Shown: piece by piece, positions 5,532 to 8,446 of the stretch
Layout of the letters: each line of letters opens with the position of its first letter
How positions within the stretch are numbered: the first letter of the stretch is position 1
NCBI GenBank assembly: GCA_036526195.1
Contig: DATCYZ010000105.1
Location: 1 to 8,446 of the forward strand
Source of the DNA: DATCYZ01 sp036526195
GTDB taxonomy: Bacteria > Pseudomonadota > Gammaproteobacteria > Burkholderiales > SG8-39
Direction of reading: 5' to 3'
Length of the DNA stretch: 8,446 bases
Made by a program: the position numbers and the translations under genes
Notes under the pieces: generated by a model
What the model was told of the DNA's origin: nothing
What the model saw: the letters and a program-made list of their open reading frames with translations, nothing else
Databases searched by the model: none

Positions 5532-7486
5532 TGGCCACGGCGGCTTCTTCTCTCATCGGCGCGCCGTATCCCGAGCGCGAGGAGCCGCGTGAGGGAAAGC
5601 TCGAGCGCTTCGTCACGCGCCTGCGTTATTACGCCGGCGGCGTGCGCGTGGGCGAGCGGCAGCTCGCGCGCATCGTCGCGGCGACGGCGCAGGCCGCGCT
5701 CGAGCTGGGCAGTCCGTCGGACGCGGAGCTGCGCGCGCGCGCGACGGCCCTGCGCGCGCAGCTGAAGCGCGTGGGGTACGCCGACCTGGCGCTTGCCGCG
5801 CGCGCGTTTGCATTGGTACGCGAGGCGGCCACGCGCACCATCGGCATGCGCCACTTCGACGTGCAGCTGATCGGCGGCTGGGCGATGCTGAACGGGATGC
5901 TCGCCGAGATGGCGACCGGGGAGGGCAAGACCCTCGTCGCGACGCTGACCGCCGCCACGGCCGCGCTCGCCGGCCGCGCGGTGCACGTGGTCACGGTGAA
6001 CGACTATCTTGCCGAGCGCGATGCGCAGTGGATGCGCCCGGTCTACGAGGCGCTGGGCATCACGGTGGGATGCGTCAAGCAGGGCATGGACCCGGACGCG
6101 CGCCGCGCCGCGTACCGCTGCGAGGTCGCGTATTGCTGCAACAAGGAGATCACCTTCGACTACCTGCGCGACCGGCGCGTGCTCGGCGGCAGGCCCAGGG
6201 CGATCGCGATGAAGCTGGACGCGCTCGGCGGCGCCGGGGTGGCGCCGCGGCTGCTGCTGCGCGGCCTGCAGTTCGCGATCGTGGACGAGGCCGACAGCGT
6301 GCTCGTGGACGAGGCGCGCACCCCGCTGATTCTTTCGGCCGAGGCGAACCACAGCCAGGAGGAAACCCTGTACGCGCAGGCGCTCGCGCTCGCGCGCCAG
6401 CTGGGCGAGGACGACTACCGCCTCGGCGAAACCGGCATCGAGATCACCGAGCGGGGACTGGACCGGCTCGAGGCGCTGGGCGAGGATTTGCATGGCGTAT
6501 GGCGCGGGCCGCGGCGGCGCGAGCAGCTGGTGCGCCAGGCGCTCAGCGCGCTGCACGCGTTCCAGCGCGACAAGCACTACCTCGTGCGCGAGGGCAAGGT
6601 CGTCATCATCGACGAGAACACGGGCCGCCTGATGCCGGACCGCTCCTGGGAGCAGGGCCTGCACCAGCTGATCGAGCTGAAGGAGGGCTGCGAGGTCACC
6701 GGGCGGCGCGAGACGCTGGCGCGCATCAGCTACCAGCGTTTCTTCAGGCGCTACGTGCACCTGTCGGGCATGACCGGGACCGCGAGCGAGGTGGCGAGCG
6801 AGCTGTGGGCCGTGTACCGGCTGCGCGTGGCCACCATTCCTACCCACAAGCGCGGGCGCCGCGTGCGGAAAGTCGACCGCGTTTATGGCCGCTCCGAGCT
6901 CAAGTGGCGTGCCGTGGTGGCGACCATTGACGATCTGCGGCGCGCCGGGCGCCCGGTGCTCGTCGGCACGCGCTCCGTGGCGGCTTCGGAAACGCTCGCC
7001 GAGCACCTCGATCGTGCCGCGATTCCCTACCGTCTGCTCAACGCGCGCCAGGACCGCGACGAGGCGGAAATCATCGCGCAGGCCGGCGCGCCCGGCTGCG
7101 TGACGGTGGCCACCAACATGGCGGGGCGCGGCACCGACATCAAGCTCGCGCCGGGCGTCGCCGAGCGCGGCGGGCTGCACGTGATCGCGACCGAGCTCAA
7201 CGATTCGGCGCGCATCGACCGGCAGCTGTTCGGCCGCTGCGCGCGCCAGGGCGACCTGGGCAGCTGCCAGGCGATCCTGGCCATCGAGGAGGACCTGGTC
7301 AGCTCTTTCCTGCCCGCGGCCGTGCGCCTGCGGCGTCTCGATCGGTTGCCGCGCTGGCTGGGCCGGCTGGCGTTCGTCGCAGCGCAGTGGCGCGCCGAGC
7401 GCGCGCACTCCCGGGCGCGGCGCGACCTGCTCGACCTGGACGACTACCTCGGCGACATCCTCGCGTTCTCGGGCCGCGGCGAGTAG
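5531..7486 (+). CDS. Short SecA paralogue (SecA-type translocase ATPase core lacking the C-terminal domains)
   Basis: This 651-residue protein has SecA's ATPase motifs in order: GMRHFDVQLIGGW (105-117), Walker A ATGEGKT (128-134), HVVTVNDYLAERD (152-164), FDYLRD (209-214), the DEAD-type VDEADSVLVDEARTP (251-265), ENTGRLMPDRSWEQGLHQ (362-379), SGMTGT (412-417), TNMAGRGTDI (528-537) and GRCARQGD (568-575; GRSGRQGD in housekeeping SecA). It ends soon after AQWRAE...LLDLDDYL (618-640), which aligns without gaps to the first long scaffold helix of SecA. The two-helix finger, wing domain and zinc-binding tail are absent. The preprotein-binding insert (about 270-360) and the loop between GTDI and GGLH are also much shorter than in E. 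coli SecA. Start ATG 5531 forms TGATG with the previous stop, so translation is probably coupled. It is an accessory motor, not the housekeeping SecA. Confidence 0.94.
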   Translation: MATAASSLIGAPYPEREEPREGKLERFVTRLRYYAGGVRVGERQLARIVAATAQAALELGSPSDAELRARATALRAQLKRVGYADLALAARAFALVREAATRTIGMRHFDVQLIGGWAMLNGMLAEMATGEGKTLVATLTAATAALAGRAVHVVTVNDYLAERDAQWMRPVYEALGITVGCVKQGMDPDARRAAYRCEVAYCCNKEITFDYLRDRRVLGGRPRAIAMKLDALGGAGVAPRLLLRGLQFAIVDEADSVLVDEARTPLILSAEANHSQEETLYAQALALARQLGEDDYRLGETGIEITERGLDRLEALGEDLHGVWRGPRRREQLVRQALSALHAFQRDKHYLVREGKVVIIDENTGRLMPDRSWEQGLHQLIELKEGCEVTGRRETLARISYQRFFRRYVHLSGMTGTASEVASELWAVYRLRVATIPTHKRGRRVRKVDRVYGRSELKWRAVVATIDDLRRAGRPVLVGTRSVAASETLAEHLDRAAIPYRLLNARQDRDEAEIIAQAGAPGCVTVATNMAGRGTDIKLAPGVAERGGLHVIATELNDSARIDRQLFGRCARQGDLGSCQAILAIEEDLVSSFLPAAVRLRRLDRLPRWLGRLAFVAAQWRAERAHSRARRDLLDLDDYLGDILAFSGRGE

Positions 7487-7489
7487 CGC

Positions 7490-7957
7490 TCAGGCCTGCG
7501 GCCGCGTGGCCGCGCGCGTTTCGTTCATCTTCCCGTCCTTGGCCGGCGGCGGCCGGGACGGTTTCTCGGCGCCCTTTTGCGCGCTGATGGTGGCCGTTGT
7601 CTTCACCGGCTCGGTACCCCGCCGGTTGTCGAGCACCAGGTAGTAGTCGCTGCTTTCGGGGATTACCACGCGAAACGACAGCCGGCGTTCGAGCGCGCCG
7701 CGGAACAGCGCCTCGGGTTTCTTCGACCTGAGCTGGATCGCGCTCACCAGCGCTATGCGCAGCTTGCCCGAGGCGACGACCGCGACGCCGATCACCGCGC
7801 CGCGCGGGAGCTTGCGCAGGCGCACGGTCTTGGTCTTGCCCGCGGGAACCTCGACCGAGACCTGTGCCGAAGCCGCCGCGGCCGGCGCCCCGGCGTGCAC
7901 GAACAACAGCGCCGTCGCAAGCGCTAGTGAGGCGCGCAGGCTCGCTGTACCGGGCAT
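7490..7957 (-). CDS. Small exported protein of unknown function
   Basis: This 155-residue protein starts at ATG 7957-7955, which overlaps the TGA of the upstream adaptor gene by one base (TGATG). A GTG at 7975 would add six residues but puts charge-poor sequence ahead of the signal; the coupled ATG is the better start. Residues 1 to about 28 look like a Sec signal peptide: an Arg, a hydrophobic core (LALATALLFVHAG) and an Ala-rich cleavage region. The mature part is basic and beta-rich (VSVEVPAGKTKTVRLRKL ... SSDYYLVLDNRRG), reminiscent of the small beta-sandwich domains fused to secreted peptidases, but I cannot assign a family. The last 25 residues are Pro/Lys-rich and probably disordered. 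It is likely periplasmic and works with the adjacent adaptor. It converges on the SecA-like gene with only 3 bases between stops. Confidence 0.75.
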   Translation of the reverse strand: MPGTASLRASLALATALLFVHAGAPAAAASAQVSVEVPAGKTKTVRLRKLPRGAVIGVAVVASGKLRIALVSAIQLRSKKPEALFRGALERRLSFRVVIPESSDYYLVLDNRRGTEPVKTTATISAQKGAEKPSRPPPAKDGKMNETRAATRPQA

Positions 7958-8446
7958 CAAAAGCGCACGCGGCACTTCACGCCCGCGGGAATGCGTCCGC
8001 CGGGATTGGGCAGGCGCAGGCGCACGCCGAAAGTGCCGCTCGCCGCGTCGAGCACCCGATCGACCACCTCGACGCGCGCGGCGTGCAGGCCCCCCACCGG
8101 CTCCTCGGGGAGCACCTTGGCCATCTGCCCGACCTTGATCCTGCCGAACTGGCTCACGGGCAGCAGCAGCTCTACGTTCAATGGGTCGATTTCCACGATG
8201 GTCATGATCGGGTCCTTCTGGTTGGAGCTCATCAGTTCGCCCGGCCTGAGCATGACTTCCACGACCACGCCGTTCACCGGGCTCTTGATGGAGCGCTGCG
8301 CCAGCACCTCCTTGGCGCGGTTCATGTCGAGCTCCGCGAGGCGCCGGTTCTCGCGCGCGGCGCGCAGCTGCTCCATTGCCAGCCGGTACTCGGCCTGCGC
8401 CTCGTCACGCGCATTCGCAGACACGAAATTCTGCTTTTGCAGTTCG
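7957..8446 (-). CDS. HlyD/RND-type periplasmic adaptor, C-terminal part (5' end outside window)
   Basis: The frame is open to the window edge and ends at TGA 7959-7957, giving about 163 residues of C-terminal sequence. The GTG at 8424 is not a real start, because the helix continues upstream of it (ELQKQNF). In order there is the descending arm of a coiled coil (AEYRLAMEQLRAARENRRLA), the second lipoyl half (SPVNGVVVEVMLRPGE), a beta-barrel (DPLNVELLLPVSQFGRIKVG) and a membrane-proximal end (GRIPAGVKCRVRF). This order is that of periplasmic adaptors of RND, ABC or type I systems, which link an inner-membrane pump to an outer-membrane channel. The C-terminus is compact and lacks the aromatic tail of the + strand adaptors. 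It is coupled to the small exported protein downstream. The pump class cannot be told from this fragment. Confidence 0.88.
   Translation of the reverse strand, partial: ELQKQNFVSANARDEAQAEYRLAMEQLRAARENRRLAELDMNRAKEVLAQRSIKSPVNGVVVEVMLRPGELMSSNQKDPIMTIVEIDPLNVELLLPVSQFGRIKVGQMAKVLPEEPVGGLHAARVEVVDRVLDAASGTFGVRLRLPNPGGRIPAGVKCRVRF

Noticed and set aside
5486..7408. 640-codon - strand open frame opposite the SecA-like gene
   Set aside because: Shadow frame; the + strand carries the SecA motifs in order.
7480..7570. Terminator between the convergent genes
   Set aside because: The gap is 3 bases; GC-rich stems nearby lie within the small gene's coding sequence and lack T-runs.
8422..8424. GTG as the true start of the - strand adaptor
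   Set aside because: The frame and the coiled-coil pattern continue to the window edge, and a start inside the helix would remove the first lipoyl half.
1..8446. CRISPR array, tRNA, rRNA, insertion sequence or long repeat
   Set aside because: No regularly spaced repeats, no tRNA-like cloverleaf, no transposase motif and no terminal inverted repeats were seen on either strand.

Overview
This is a GC-rich, densely coded bacterial window. Codon use (strong G/C at third positions), gene content and protein style suggest a Proteobacterium, most likely a betaproteobacterium or a related gammaproteobacterium. That is an inference from style; there is no rRNA or other phylogenetic marker here.

Layout. 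Bases 1-111 are the 3' end of a + strand gene whose C-terminus resembles phosphofructokinases. Bases 112-894 hold an open frame for a metzincin-like domain (HEIGHVLGFGH) of the kind found near the C-terminus of very large surface or secreted proteins. The recognisable domain begins upstream of any usable start codon and abuts the preceding stop, so I read it as a 5'-truncated remnant. A 188-base gap (895-1082) follows, with an AT-rich promoter-like patch and a good Shine-Dalgarno. It leads into four co-directional genes (1083-7486): a DUF3467 protein; a tandem-GAF protein fused through one membrane segment to a HlyD-type periplasmic adaptor; a PqqD-like / M50 site-2-protease-like / HlyD-type fusion protein; and a short SecA paralogue. 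The last two overlap by one base. Converging on them, with 3 bases between the stop codons, is a - strand pair: a small exported protein of unknown function (7490-7957) and the C-terminal part of a second periplasmic adaptor (7957-8446, running off the window). These also overlap by one base.

How they may work together. The four-gene block looks like a dedicated export or surface-assembly machine. It has a SecA-type motor reduced to its ATPase core, an intramembrane-protease-like membrane protein with a possible peptide-recognition domain at its N-terminus and an adaptor at its C-terminus, a partner adaptor gated by cytoplasmic GAF domains, and a small DUF3467 protein. The - strand adaptor could be part of the same envelope assembly. 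The metzincin-like remnant is a plausible relic of a large exported substrate. The assignment of this set as one secretion system is inference; the individual families are well supported by motifs.

No tRNA, rRNA, CRISPR array, insertion sequence or convincing rho-independent terminator was seen.
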